DNA from: Blasia pusilla | Taxonomy: Eukaryota; Marchantiophyta; Marchantiopsida; Blasiales | Reading direction: 5' to 3' | DNA: 64,000 bases | NCBI GenBank assembly: GCA_050084515.1 | Contig: CM114273.1 | Span: 44,392,001-44,456,000, forward strand | Part shown: piece by piece, positions 36,190-47,331 of the stretch | Layout of the letters: every line of letters starts with the position of its first letter | Position numbering within the stretch: position 1 is the first letter of the stretch | The notes under the pieces: generated by a model | Database searches by the model: none | Told to the model about the DNA's origin: nothing | The model's input: the letters and a program-made list of their open reading frames with translations, nothing else | Translations under genes and position numbers: made by a program

Positions 36190-37503
36190 CCTAGGATGCA
36201 CTATACATAAACCCCATATTGGCGAGATCCTCACCCGGGTCAGGGTAAGAGGTAGAAGTTGGAGTCACACCAGCTGCTCGCAGCTCCGTGCCTTCCCTAA
36301 GCTGCATCATCGTCATGGCAGTAATCCTCTGCTCCATCTTATCGATGCGTGAGAGAAGTGTTGGCTCTGGTGCTCTTACTCCATCTCCTCTGGCTGGTGG
36401 TGGTCCTCTACCACCACGTCCAAGAAGGACTCCCCAACCTCCTCCAAGACGATCGTCCCCAGGCCCTCGGCCTACCTCTGGACGTGCCTCTCGGCGAAGG
36501 TCAAAACACCTATCCCTAGTGTGACCATATTTGTGGCAATAGTCACACTGGTGCTGTGGTGGAGCCATCCTCTATGGCTCCTGAGCAATCGGAGGCGCTT
36601 GTGGTCCTCTCCCATGCTGTGGGAAGTCTCCCCGCCTATGGGCCCCTCCACACGTCCAACAAGACCACATCGGTCCCTGCTGGGCAACATATGTACGTCC
36701 GGGTCATTGCCTCATAGGCTCACGGTACCCGCCCTGCTCTCTGGGCACACCAGCCCGCTCCCGTGGTACTGGTGCTCGCTGTGGCACCTGTGGGGTCACC
36801 GTCGCTTGTGGACCCGTTGACTCTCGAGAAAATCCAGCGGTCACTACCTGCTCCTCACTCATGTTGAGCTCAATACGCTCAGACAACTCAAAGACCACCT
36901 TCAATGTGGGCTTCGCTATGTGAATCAATACCGCATCTCAGACTCTCCTCCGTAGTTCTCGGTCCAGAACCCCGTACCAATACTGGACTGATTGCGCCTC
37001 TGTCACTCCATACGTAGCAATGATCAGCCTCCTCATGCACGTGAATGCCTCTCTCGGACTCTCACCCGATCGTCGCTGAAAATCATGTAGACTCTTCAGC
37101 TTGTCGGTGCGTACGCCCTGGTAGCTCTTCCCCAATTGTTGGAAGAACTCCACTGTGGGGCTGAAGTTGGGTGGCCCTCTACCACGAGAGGTCTCTGCCA
37201 CATCAACTCTCTCTCAGTGCCCTCCTCTCCACCTAGTCGTTGGGCCTATGGTGTGGGTCTCTCTCCTCTCACAATCCCATCATATGCCTCGCGACCACTA
37301 GTGGACACATATCCTGGAGCCCAATACATCCTCCAGGCATCGATCTCTACTACATATAAGTGATCGAAACTCCATGTAGTCATCCATCGGAGGACCCTCC
37401 AAGTGCTAGAACAACCCCTTCCATGCCATGAAAGGGTTGAACCGTGTCGGGGTCCATATCTCCTAGAAGTCGCACCACGTGTCGAACTCCTGGATAAAAT
37501 CAT
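36190..37503 (-). pseudogene. Retroelement A gag with zinc knuckles
   Basis: Spread over several minus frames. The frame at 37201-36938 includes FFQQLGKSYQG and KLKSLHDFQRRSGESPREAF, typical of retrotransposon gag helices. A proline, arginine and glutamine-rich linker follows (36928-36704). The first zinc knuckle, CWTCGGAHRRGDF near 36650, has phenylalanine where the last cysteine belongs; the second, CDYCHKYGHTRDRC at 36547-36506, is intact CCHC. Gag packages element RNA into particles. The copy is broken by shifts and stops. Confidence 0.75.
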
Positions 37504-38452
37504 CTAAGTCGATGGTGCCCACTGCACCCGAGAAACGACGCATGCCCCGATGGCCCATGTCGTCCGTCTCCTGCTAAGTACTACTGTCTTTGTCTGCGAT
37601 CTCGTCACCAGACCCAGTGTCTAGTGATGACGATCCAGCCACAGATGGATGTCAAGGTAGGTCCTCATTGGAAGCCCCTCGGTATCTTACTCCACTCCGT
37701 GTCACACCACTACCACTGCTAGCACTACCCCGTTCTTCCGAACCCTAGAAGAACGCCGTGATGACAAACCCTATCTCACTCGCTCAAGCGCTCAGACTCA
37801 TCGAGAGTCTCCCTTACTCCTCACTAGCTCACCTATGCTAACATCAATCCCGTGATGGCATACGTGGCTTCACGCACACTCAACACTCGGGCTCACCATG
37901 AGCCTCCCAACTGACTCACCTAACCTAGCGACACTCTCGGTTCATACATGAAACCCCTACGCGGCAACCGCCGTATGCCCACCAACATTGTACACATGAA
38001 CAGAATCTACACTCGTCACCATCACTACACCCACCTAGCACCAGCTACTACCTGATACCCAGCACTCTCAATCACACACGACAAGTGCGGGAAAAGGGAC
38101 TCGAATGGGTAACCTGATCACGCCCTCCAACTCTTTGCACCGTCAACATGCACTCCTCCACGTGATATGACAACCTCCGCAACACGACACTCTCCTCGAC
38201 CAACACGTCAAACCTCTCGTCAGTGTAGGTTCGTGTGTCCCCATCACAACCCTCGCAATTCCCAGTCGTTGAAGAACTAATGAGTCATCCTCCAACCTAC
38301 TTGTAACGACCGAAAAAGTGTTGTCGCGAATCCCATCCACGCCGAGACACTAAGTCCCATAAAACTCTCCATAGCACAGAATCGAACTCAACCACGTCGG
38401 ACCCCAACCATGTCTTCCCTTCCGACTACGCATCGACTTTACCACGTCACTC

Positions 38453-38470
38453 CAGTCAATCGTGATACCA
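38453..38470 (-). other. Primer binding site of retroelement A
   Basis: Directly after the LTR CA end, minus strand reads TGGTATCACGATTGACTG. The first eight bases match the TGGTATCA start of the initiator methionine tRNA primer site (usual TGGTATCAGAGC); later bases have diverged. It fixes the LTR boundary and confirms that this is the 5' side of the element. Confidence 0.75.
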
Positions 38471-39466
38471 TGTCGGACTGCCCTACCACGTTCATTTTTG
38501 CCTCTACAACGTTGATGGGGGAGAAATCTGGCCCGCGGCCCTATGCGGGCCCCTTGGCCCTAAATGCGCGGGGGGGGGGGGGCTAGCCCGCACCCTTATG
38601 GGCCGCCTCCCCAAGTTGGGGGGAAATAAATGCGCAAGGGGGAGAGCCGGGGGGGGCCCACACCGTCGCCGCCCGTCCGCGCCCGTCGTCCGCCCGTCGC
38701 CACCTCTGCGACCTAAACCGCCTCCTGCTCTTTCTCGACACTCTCACTACTCTCGACAATGCACTCGCCGCCGCACTCCGTACTACACTCTGCCACTGTC
38801 CTCAATCCCTAAGCACCAGAAAACTCTGAGAAAAAATAGTCAGCGCTTCCACCCACGGTCTTCCGAACAGAAAAATGACCAACACCTGCAACACACGCGT
38901 CTCCAGGGGCTCTCGACCAAGGCAACTTGCTTGCCTACCTGCAAACAACGAATTCCCACCAGCTCCCTGACATCTTTCGCATGTAAAAATAAAGAGTAGT
39001 AAAAACGGCACACCCGACCTACAACTCCACTCCTCAATCTACATCGGCATATCAAGCCTCGTCCACCTTGTGCTATCAAGGAATCCGGATGCTAGCACCC
39101 TAGTCCTATCTCACACACACACACAAGAGAGATGTTCCAACGGCCCAACATGAGAAAGATGGCTTAGGAAAGCCACCTTCCTCTCTTATATAGGGTTGGG
39201 AATAGCCAAAAGGCTCTTCCCCTAAAAATAGCCCTCCCCTTGATAACCTGTGTGCACAGGTTACCAGGGGCGGGTGACCTGGTCAACAAGTCACCTGGTT
39301 GTGAAAGACCTCAACATGAAAGTTATCAGAAACGATGTTCCTGAGACAATGGACCTATCCTCAACCTCATCCGACACCGTGGGATAAAGTTACACTCAAG
39401 ATAGTCAGTTGGCTCCTACGCCCTATCCACGATAGATCTCGACCTATCGGCTACTTAGATGTGACA
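38471..39466 (-). repeat. 5' LTR of retroelement A
   Basis: 996 bp running from TGTCACATC (39466 downward) to CCGACA (ending 38471), so it has TG...CA ends. The start is fixed because both LTRs of element B begin with the same TGTNACATC. It contains a TATATAA box at 39192-39186 and, upstream of it, a near-perfect palindrome TAACCTGTG-TG-CACAGGTTA at 39244-39263 that is also kept in element B. A G14 homopolymer lies at about 38569-38582 (plus-strand reading). Confidence 0.8.
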
Positions 39467-39489
39467 TGGTCTATGTACTTACTTCTTAT

Positions 39490-40110
39490 AGAAGAAACTT
39501 CAAAAGAGGACAAGGAAAGCCAACAACATCCAAGAAAATAAGGTGGTGAGAAAAACAAAAAGAAAATGGCAACAAGCTAACAAAAAAAAAGGAGAAAAAA
39601 AACAACTCAAGGAGCTATGTGATTCATAACTTGAAACACATTCGACACAAACACTAGTGGTTGGTCAAATATGAATGGATGACGAGATGAATGGCCATCG
39701 ACTACTTTAGCTCGATGCCAATTCTTGTGCACAGTGTAATGCCACCAAGATGAATTGTCGATAATAAGTAGTGGCAAAAAAGAGAGAATGATGACAAGAA
39801 GGAACATATTGATGATTCTCAAGGGAATTGTGTGCACTTATTTTCAAAGAAATATCAAAGACACATGGAAGTACCCTAAATTCCATTGCAAAAGGGATAA
39901 AGTCATCAATTGCATGTCTCACCGCATAACTTAACTCCTTCATTCTTGCTTTTACATCGACCGTGGAACCTTTAGTAAGTGCAATCTAACATGTCTAATT
40001 AGAACGTGTTGGATCAACAACCACCACATCACCCAGTAGACAAAAAATACCTCCAAACATAACTAGGTTAACTTGTCAATAACATGTTTCTTACGTCGTA
40101 GAAGGATATT
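39490..40110 (-). repeat. Repeat C, copy 1 (RT-associated ORF fragment)
   Basis: Same sequence family as 45535-46125 and 46800-47331, all in one orientation. Shared words include TTCAAAAGAGGA, AAAAAGAAAATGGCAAC, and AATAAGTAGT. On minus it encodes a degenerate frame (39943-39707) with KELSYAVRHAIDDFIPFAMEF and YYRQFILVALHCAQELA. The pattern (ADPTR, KELSY, FIPFA, RQ..ALQRAQA) resembles the C-terminal end of reverse-transcriptase ORFs of LINE-like elements, by my recollection only. Element A's LTR begins only 24 bp to the left of this copy. Confidence 0.5.
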
Positions 40111-40379
40111 TAGTTGCTATGTTCCAACAACGTACCTTGCAATATGAGTCGCTCATATTATTGCCTCTCTTATCACATTATGAGTTGTCATTCGTTATCC
40201 ACCATGTGCACATCGGAGAATGTGGATACCCTTTGCATTAATGGGCTCCCCACATACACAAACATATATACCTAAAAGATAAAGATGATGCAAAAGAAGT
40301 TGTAATCATAGAGTTGTTGAGGATATACTCCATGGATGACAAAATAGAAGAATGAGAAGATTTGAAAAAAGCCAAGTTT

Positions 40380-41950
40380 CTACTCTTGTACCCACATATG
40401 TATTGAGTACTTTAGTGAGATTGACTTGAAGTTGGGCTATCACCATATTGAATTGCGGAGGTTGATGTGAAGAAGATCCCGTGTAGGATGCAATAATTTT
40501 CCTTTAAGTTTTCAAGAATATTAAGACCTCTCATGAGTAGGACCAAAAACATTCCAACATTGCTTGGATCCAATAAATCGATACATCATTTAACCCAGTC
40601 AAAAGATCTTATCACATGGTCATGTGCTAAAGTTATCAGAGTTAGACAAACCATTCAAGGTGCATACAAATGCTAATGACAACACAATATAGGATTGTTT
40701 GTGCAAGAAGGGAAACCTATAGCACAAAAAATCAAGAAATATTGTAGCACCAATTGTAGATGGCCTTCTCATGATAAATAGTTTTGTGGAGTGATTATTT
40801 TGGGCTTCCATTAGACTCAGACGTATAATGATAACATTTGGCTCAAGTATTTGAGACATAGCTACAAGATAAAGTTATTCCAAAAATACTACATTGGCAT
40901 GATATCTTGGCACTCATGGATGTGGAATTTAACCCATCTAAGGAAAGATAATGCCCTACATGACACACTAAGTGGCAAGGATGATTACATGTCATTGACA
41001 ATGCTAGTTTTGAGATTCATGTTTTCCAAAAAGAGAAATATGGAGAGAAAGAATTGTGAAGGATAAATGAAGGATGCCCAATCCAATGAGGACTTAAGGA
41101 TGTTAAAGCACTCGGAGAAGGCAACAAACATAAGTTTGAAGCATGTTTTTCTAAGGTTTAGCGAATCCAAATCTATGTGAGTCACGGAAAGCTTCGAACT
41201 AAAGTGTTGATGGAGTTCCCCAATGGATCCTTGGTATGACACAAAAGGGAGAAATCTACATAAGTGGTTTTGGATGAACCGTTCTTCTCATCCAATATAA
41301 AGGAAGGATGCATCCCATGTTGTGAAGACCTATGTAACCTACCAAGAAATTAGGGTTTCTTATGAGAAGAAACAAGATTTCTTTCGTCTACTACCGATAA
41401 ACTTCATCACAAGTCTTCCAGAATCTGAGGAATATAATTTAAATCTTATAATTATTGTTGGGTTTAGAAAATTTGCATAATTTATCCCAACTTTGGATTC
41501 TACAACTGTTATGCAACCTCTCGGATTTTCTTAGGTAGTTAATGGCAATCTCATGAATTTCGTACGAGTATTGTTTCAAATTTAGACACAAATTTCACCA
41601 ATGTATTTTGGAAACATGTATTTTGAAGGGTGAGGACTAAGTTGAGCTTTAGCACAACTTTCCATCCTTAAAAAGATAGGTAGAAAGTGCCAATTACAAT
41701 GAACTCAATCTTGAATAAATGCGCAAGAAACTATATAAGTATGGGCCAACAAGAGTGCAAAAATTGGCTAAGTAAGCACTTTGCAAGTGGTGAATCTCCT
41801 ATTCTTTTCACTTATGGATGTGAACTATAAGGGCCTCTTGACTTGGCTTGTTTAGAGGGTTCTACATCAACACAAATAATACTTAAACTAAAGAGTTTCT
41901 TTAATGAGGGCACCAAATTATTTAAAGAGGAATGAGTGTTAGGGTCTTTA
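40380..41950 (+). mobile_element. Ty3/gypsy chromovirus remnant 3 (plus strand)
   Basis: Highly decayed plus-strand copy. Recognisable pieces are FSEIDLKLGYHHIEL (RT, about 40415), KPFKVHTNAND (RNase H, about 40650), DNALHDTLSGKDDYMSL (about 40950-40995, parallel to ENIIHDVLSRRDDCVSL of remnant 2), and GESPILFTYGCEL with GPLDLACLEGST (integrase end, about 41790-41865). It is the same family as remnant 2, inverted. Large parts of RT and integrase are deleted. Confidence 0.75.
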
Positions 41951-42059
41951 TAGATAAATATATAAGCAAACATCAAAACATCCCTGGTGGGCTTACTCTA
42001 TGATGAAAATGCATTGGAATCTATGAATGAATCACAATGAGGCAAGCGTTGTTGAAGCC

Positions 42060-42890
42060 GATGTGAGCCCAAATGGATATCTCGAAGTATAATATTTATC
42101 AAGTGGAACAACATGACAAATGTAGGGTGGGGCTTATGAAGAGCTTGAGTCCCACAAGAGTTTGGCTCCAAGGAGGCTACAACTAGCTTGGAATATGCCT
42201 CAACATTTGTTGGTTTTGCATATTTGAGGTCATAGAGGGTAGATCCAAGATGACTTTGTGATGAATAAGATGGCATTGGAAAACTTGTAATGAGTTGGTT
42301 CCAATGCAAAAAGATCAACAAACATATAAGAAAAACTCTTGAAACAAACCCAAAATTTTCAAAATGATAGTTTAAAGGCCACAAGTTGCAATTCAAGGAT
42401 ACTTTGGAATGAGGGACCAAATATCTTTAGATCTAGATATAAAGGAGGGTCTTAAGGGGATTTTAGATCGTGCATTCCATCTTGGGAAGTATGGGGGTTG
42501 AACTAAAGGCAAGGGATAGTCTATGAGGTTGGCATTGGGGTTTTGACACTAAACCAAGTTTGGTTAGTTGAGTTTTCGATGGTAACATTGGGGCACATAT
42601 AATGAGTTTCGATTAGATAATTATTTGAGGTTCATTGGGCTATTAATACGGCCAAAAATTCTTGCGTTATTTTAGGTCCCTTGACTATCAAGGAATTTTG
42701 TCCCAAGTTTTGAATGGCTTGCCTTTAAGTTTTTGGGGAGTGAAGATTTAGGTTAGTATTTGAGCTTGTTTAGGAACGTTGAGCTTAAGGGGTAACTTGA
42801 GATCCATACTTGAGAGCTTAAGGTTGGTTCACCCAAAAGGGGCTAATATAAGTATGTTTGGATGCAAACCAATAATGAAAGCATTATTTT
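42060..42890 (+). repeat. LTR family G, plus orientation (3' of remnant 3)
   Basis: Follows remnant 3 and shares its layout with 49576-50572: a TATAAAGGAGGGTCTT promoter-like word near 42436, then GAGGTTGGCATTGGGG, then ACCAAGTTTGG. It is diverged, but the order of matches is kept. It is probably the 3' LTR of remnant 3. Confidence 0.5.
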
Positions 42891-42899
42891 TTGTAAGCT

Positions 42900-43410
42900 T
42901 CCTCACACAAGATTGATATCCCTCTTGGTGCACGTTTGGCTATGAGGGTCAAGACATAATCCAACTATCATTATGATAGCTTGGGATGGTTTTTTAGATC
43001 TTTGCTTATATATTTATCTATATATCTAGTGCATTTGAATTGTATTCTCACAAGCCTTCCAACACCACCTTATTCATCCCAAATGCATCTTGGGTTTAGC
43101 CGTTATGACCTCACAGACACCGAGAATCCCAAAATGCTCAATCATGTCCCAAGTTAGGTGGCAGTCCCCTGGGTGTCCAACTCTTGTGGGACTTGAGCTC
43201 TTTTCAAGTCACACTTGATGTATATTCTTGTCCTACTAGGTCTCGAAATTCATCATTTGAGATGCTCCTCAAGGCGCACATCTTGCTTTTGCAACTCTTG
43301 TCTCATTCGTGAGACTTTGACGCACTTTTATCCTTGTGTGAGCCCACAAGAGTTTGATATTCCACGTTGGCACGCAATTGGTTATGAGGGCCGTAAAATT
43401 TTGCTACTGA
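42900..43410 (-). repeat. LTR family G fragment, minus orientation
   Basis: Resembles 29950-30300 in direct orientation: CTTGGTGCACG-TTGGCTATGAG near 42930, TTCCAACACCACCTTATTC near 43060, GTGTGAGCC-AC-AGAGTTTGATATTCC near 43340. It abuts the plus-oriented copy at 42060-42890, so the two form a head-to-head or tail-to-tail LTR pair. Confidence 0.45.
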
Positions 43411-45530
43411 AATTGGTGTCTAAATATCATGAACTTTATAATGACTCAATACACCAAGATAGGTTAGATGGCATAACTTTGAGTGTTGGCAAGAGGGACA
43501 AGGCAAAAAACGCAAGGCATTGGTAAATTTAACCCATAGATTACCTAGGGTATCCTTAAGAGGGGGAAGGGGGGGGTTGACTCACATAATGAGGACATTA
43601 AATTATCTAGTTGGAGGAGGAGGATATTCTTCCTCTTAACCCGCTAACTATTTTGAATGAGGATTGGATTCTGTTTTGTATTTGGCCATGTTTCTGTTAT
43701 GAGCTAAGATGTCATTTGGGACCCACCTTAAGGAAAATTTTCTTGCTCTGTCTTACTTTAGTAATAGAGGGAGATAGGTCAAGGTTTAGGAACAAGGCAC
43801 TCTAGGGGGATTGTTTGCATCTTGTGAGACTCGGAAAAAATATTGCTCAACGTCTTCTCCAACTCTTCCTCGGGAGATGCACAACTTGTTGGATCTTAGC
43901 TTGAAACTCAATTGAAGTCTTCTGCTCATAATACTCGAGATAGAAGTGTCTTTGCGACGCTAGCAAAGAGGATTAGGGAAGAAAATCTACGACGCTTTTC
44001 TACCCTTATCATAGACTTAATTTGTATGAAACTATGCTCATGGCGAATTGGGGAAGTCTTAATGTTGAATTTTCCACATGCACATCTTGACTTCCCGACA
44101 CCCCCCCCCCCCCGGCTTTGCGCCCCCCCGTCGGCCCGTGCCTTGGCCTCCTACACATGCCAAAAAAATTTCGTTTCTTTTTTTTTTTTTCGAAAAGAAG
44201 AAGAAAAAATCAGGTCATGCCTGCATATACTAGATGCGGGTTGGGGTCGTAGGAAGGGTACGGTGCGGGATTGGTTGATGACAAGGCGGTTCCGAGTGCG
44301 GGATACGGGCATTCAGGCCTGCACGGAAATGTCCATCCTTAGGACGGACCAAAGTTCACGGACATGGACAAGTCCTCGGGCACAAACTTTGTTTGTGTGC
44401 AATCATGGCTATTAGAACTATAGAATCCATCTTGAATCTTGAATTTTTTGATACTATAAATTCCCTTGCCTTATAATAAAAGCTAATCAAAGGTTGGAAT
44501 TATATGCCCAAGCATGGCCTTACATCCAATGTAAGAATGAAAGTGGAAAATTCATCATATGCATCATCTATTATAAATCTTCAAATATTGAATGTAATGA
44601 TAATCTTTGGCAATAAACTCTTTTTCGTTTTTTAATCTCTTCCTCTAGTTATTGAATAAAACTTGATTTTTGCATGTGCAAAAGAATTATCCATCTAGTT
44701 CCCACACTTAAATATGGAGTTCACTTGTGAGCTATTCTCATAATCCACAATGCTTCTTAATTATGATGTTATTTTATGTTATTTTCATAATCTCAATTTG
44801 GATTTTAGAAGTTAATGCATATTCTTTTAAGAAAATACCCAAGATTGACTATAGATCATCTTTCAAAATGTATTATTTCATGAGAAATGCTCTATTTTTT
44901 CTTGGCCTCATAGATGAAAATTCCCATGATCCAAATTTCAAGTGAAGAAAGAATCCCAACTAAATTTTAGTTGAAAGATGACTTAGCAAGTAATTTTGAG
45001 TAAGAACATTTATCCTTTTCTTTAGTCTTCTATTAATAAGAATATACCCGACATGTTTAGCAAAAGATATCCTAGTATTATCACCTATATTATTATTTTT
45101 ATTAGGGATTAAAAGATATGAAATGGTAGATGAATATCATATTTCCATTTTTTAAGGCCAAAATTAGCATACTAGCATGTAAATTTTAAGCAAAGGAAGT
45201 CTTCTCAAGGATAATTTTTTTAAATATTTGATTTTCAATGAAAATACATAGTTGGAGGAGGGGACAAACAAACTAATAAAGGGAGGGCAAGGGTCTCTCT
45301 ATTCTTCCATAGACATCTAGAATGAAAATAATGGGATTGGTGATACTAGAAATGAGGGAGATGGGATAAATTTCTATTTTATATTCAAAATTCAAAGAAG
45401 GAAATTCATAGGTTAGAACCCGATGATAAATTTAAATTTTTACATGGTAAAAAAATTGAGAAACAACATACACAATAACACATCTTCAACATATCTAGAT
45501 GACATGAAATGAACTACAAATTATATATCC
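43410..45530. other. AT-rich region with homopolymer tracts
   Basis: A plus frame at 43912-44415 (167 codons) crosses a C15 run near 44100 and a T-rich run near 44178-44190, so it is probably not a real gene. No family motif seen. The rest is AT-rich intergenic DNA with short frames such as 44727-44945. Confidence 0.35.
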
Positions 45531-45534
45531 ACTT

Positions 45535-46700
45535 TATTATAAAATAAACCTCAAAAGAGGACAAAGAAAGGTAATAACATCTCAAAAGAGGAGTCAAAAA
45601 ATACATAAAAGAATGCAAAAAGAAAATGGCAACAAGCCAATGCAACGGCTCAACGAGCTACATGATTGATAGCCTGAAACAAATCTGACAAGAACACGAG
45701 TGGTTGGTCAGACGTGAATGGACGACGAGGCTAGCAACCCCCCACCACCTTCGTACGACGTATCAATGCCAAGGCTTGTGCACGTTGTAAGGCCATTGAG
45801 ATGCATTGCCGAAAATAAGTAGTAACTACCGAGAGAGAAGGACTACGGGAAGGGGCAAGGTGATGATTTCGAGGAATGGTGAGCACATGTTTTCAGGAAA
45901 GTATCAAAAGACACATGTAAATGATCGAATACTTCCCTTTGCAAAAGGAATAAATCCATCATCGCATGTCTCACAAAGATAACTTAACTCCTTGATTCTT
46001 GTTGCAGCTTCGGCCGCCAAACCTTTGGTATGTGCGGCTCGACACACCAAATCAGAACGTGTTGGATCAGCAACCACCACATCACTTAGTGTCCGAAATT
46101 CACCTCGAAACATAACAAGATCCACTTTCCGACGAGAGACTACAAATACCTTGAATCTCACATGGATAAAAGAAAAGGAAGAAAAGAAAAAACAGAGAGG
46201 TTTTAATAACATAAATACCAATTGTGCACAACTATGAATAGAGTGAACTAGATTCTTGTTCACTTAACAAGCAACTTTCTTTTCACGGAGGGTTTGGGCG
46301 TGGGAATCGAACAACGAATAGTTCGGCCCCCAAGAGGGGCGAGAAGAGGGACGGTGAAACCAAGGGAGTGAGGTGGCCGGTGAGATTCTCCCAGATCAAG
46401 CAATCGGTTAACGCCAAGTATGAACCACTCAAAGCGAAGTAAGAGCCGCCGCGGTCGTGCATGGATGCAAGAAACAAATATTCACGGTCGATCAAACCCT
46501 AGACCGTGGATCGTGTTGCGGAGGGTCGGGCGGGGAGTGGAGCCACCACAGGGCTTGCCACGCGGATACTCCCGTCGTTGCGTGTTGAGTCATGAACCGG
46601 GAGTTTGGAAAGTGGTTCTCCCGGCTGTTTATAGATGTACGCGTCGGTGGTATTTTCCCGGTGCAATTTTTTTATACAAGATAGGATTTTTCTAACAGTC
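45535..46700 (-). mobile_element. Repeat C, copy 2, with 5' region and RT-associated ORF
   Basis: The longest of three copies. On minus, a TATA-like CTATAAAC lies near 46630, followed by a GC-rich leader and a frame 46495-46283, then 46263-45904 with KVDLVMFRGEFRTLSDVVVADPTRSDLVCRAAHTKG (abbreviated key part: RTLSDVVVADPTR) and KELSY. Downstream of a local shift come FIPFAKGS and the segment shared with copies 1 and 3, ending at a CATGTAGCTCGTTGAG word near 45645. Such VADPTR/KELSY ends are known to me from reverse-transcriptase ORFs in algae and plants; assignment is tentative. Confidence 0.4.
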
Positions 46701-46799
46701 CTAACGGAACCTCAAATGGATGCGGACTTGGAAAGACTTTTCCCAGTTCTTATATCCGAATTTCATGTTTACATTCATAGAACTTAGATCATAAAGATG

Positions 46800-47331
46800 A
46801 AATCTCCATTTTATAATAAAATAAATTTCAAAAGAGGATAAAGAAAGATAATAACATTTCAAAAGAAGAATCAAAAAATGCATAATAAAATGCAAAAAGA
46901 AAATGGCAACTAGCCAACTCGAACATCGACTCAACGAGTTACACGATTGATAGTTTGAAACAAATCTGACAAGAGCACGAGTAGTTGGTTAGATGGAGCA
47001 CGAGTGGTTGGTTAGATGTGAACAGACGACGAGGTGAGCGACCCTCCACCACCTCCGCACGACTTATCAATGCCAATGCTTGAGCACGTTGTAGGGCCAC
47101 TAAGATGCATTGCCGAAAATAAGTAGTAACTACTGAGAGAGAAGGACTACGGAAATGGGCAAGGTGATGATTCTCGAGGGAGTGGTGAATACATGTTTTC
47201 AGGAAAGTATCAAAAGACGCATGTAAATGACCGAATACTTCCACTACAAAAGGAATAAATCCATCAGTCGCATATCTCACGACATAACTTAACGCCTTGA
47301 TTCTTGCTGCATCTTTGGTTCTGTTACATCT
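46800..47331 (-). repeat. Repeat C, copy 3, interrupted by element B
   Basis: Carries the minus frame 47280-46939: RYATDGFIPFVVEVFGHLHA, then HHLAHFRSPSLSVVTTYFRQ, then ILVALQRAQALAL. Compared with copy 2 it breaks off in the word TTGCTGCATCTTTGGTTC exactly where element B's LTR begins at 47332, so element B inserted into this repeat. A target-site duplication was not found because B's right end is truncated. Confidence 0.55.

Larger units (their letters stand above)
33600..39466 (-). mobile_element. LTR retroelement A carrying a cytosine-5 DNA methyltransferase
   Basis: On minus the order is LTR (39466-38471), primer binding site (38470), untranslated leader, gag with two zinc knuckles (about 37500-36190), aspartic protease (36016-35216) and methyltransferase (35117-33628). 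No RT, RNase H, integrase or second LTR follows; at 33600 the sequence turns into AT-rich DNA and then an older, unrelated-looking chromovirus fragment. The element is GC-richer and far better preserved than its neighbours, so it is younger. Coding is broken by a few stops and shifts. Whether the family encodes its own pol 3' of the methyltransferase, or is non-autonomous, cannot be told from this copy. Confidence 0.85.

Noticed and set aside
38569-38582. G14 run as a G-quadruplex of interest
   Set aside because: A plain homopolymer inside the LTR, prone to sequencing-length error; nothing similar is conserved in element B.
39110-39130. CA-rich run as a functional element
   Set aside because: A short simple repeat in the LTR, not conserved in length in element B.
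43912-44415. 167-codon gene
   Set aside because: The frame crosses a C15 run and a T-rich run, has no motif, and its composition changes abruptly at the homopolymers.
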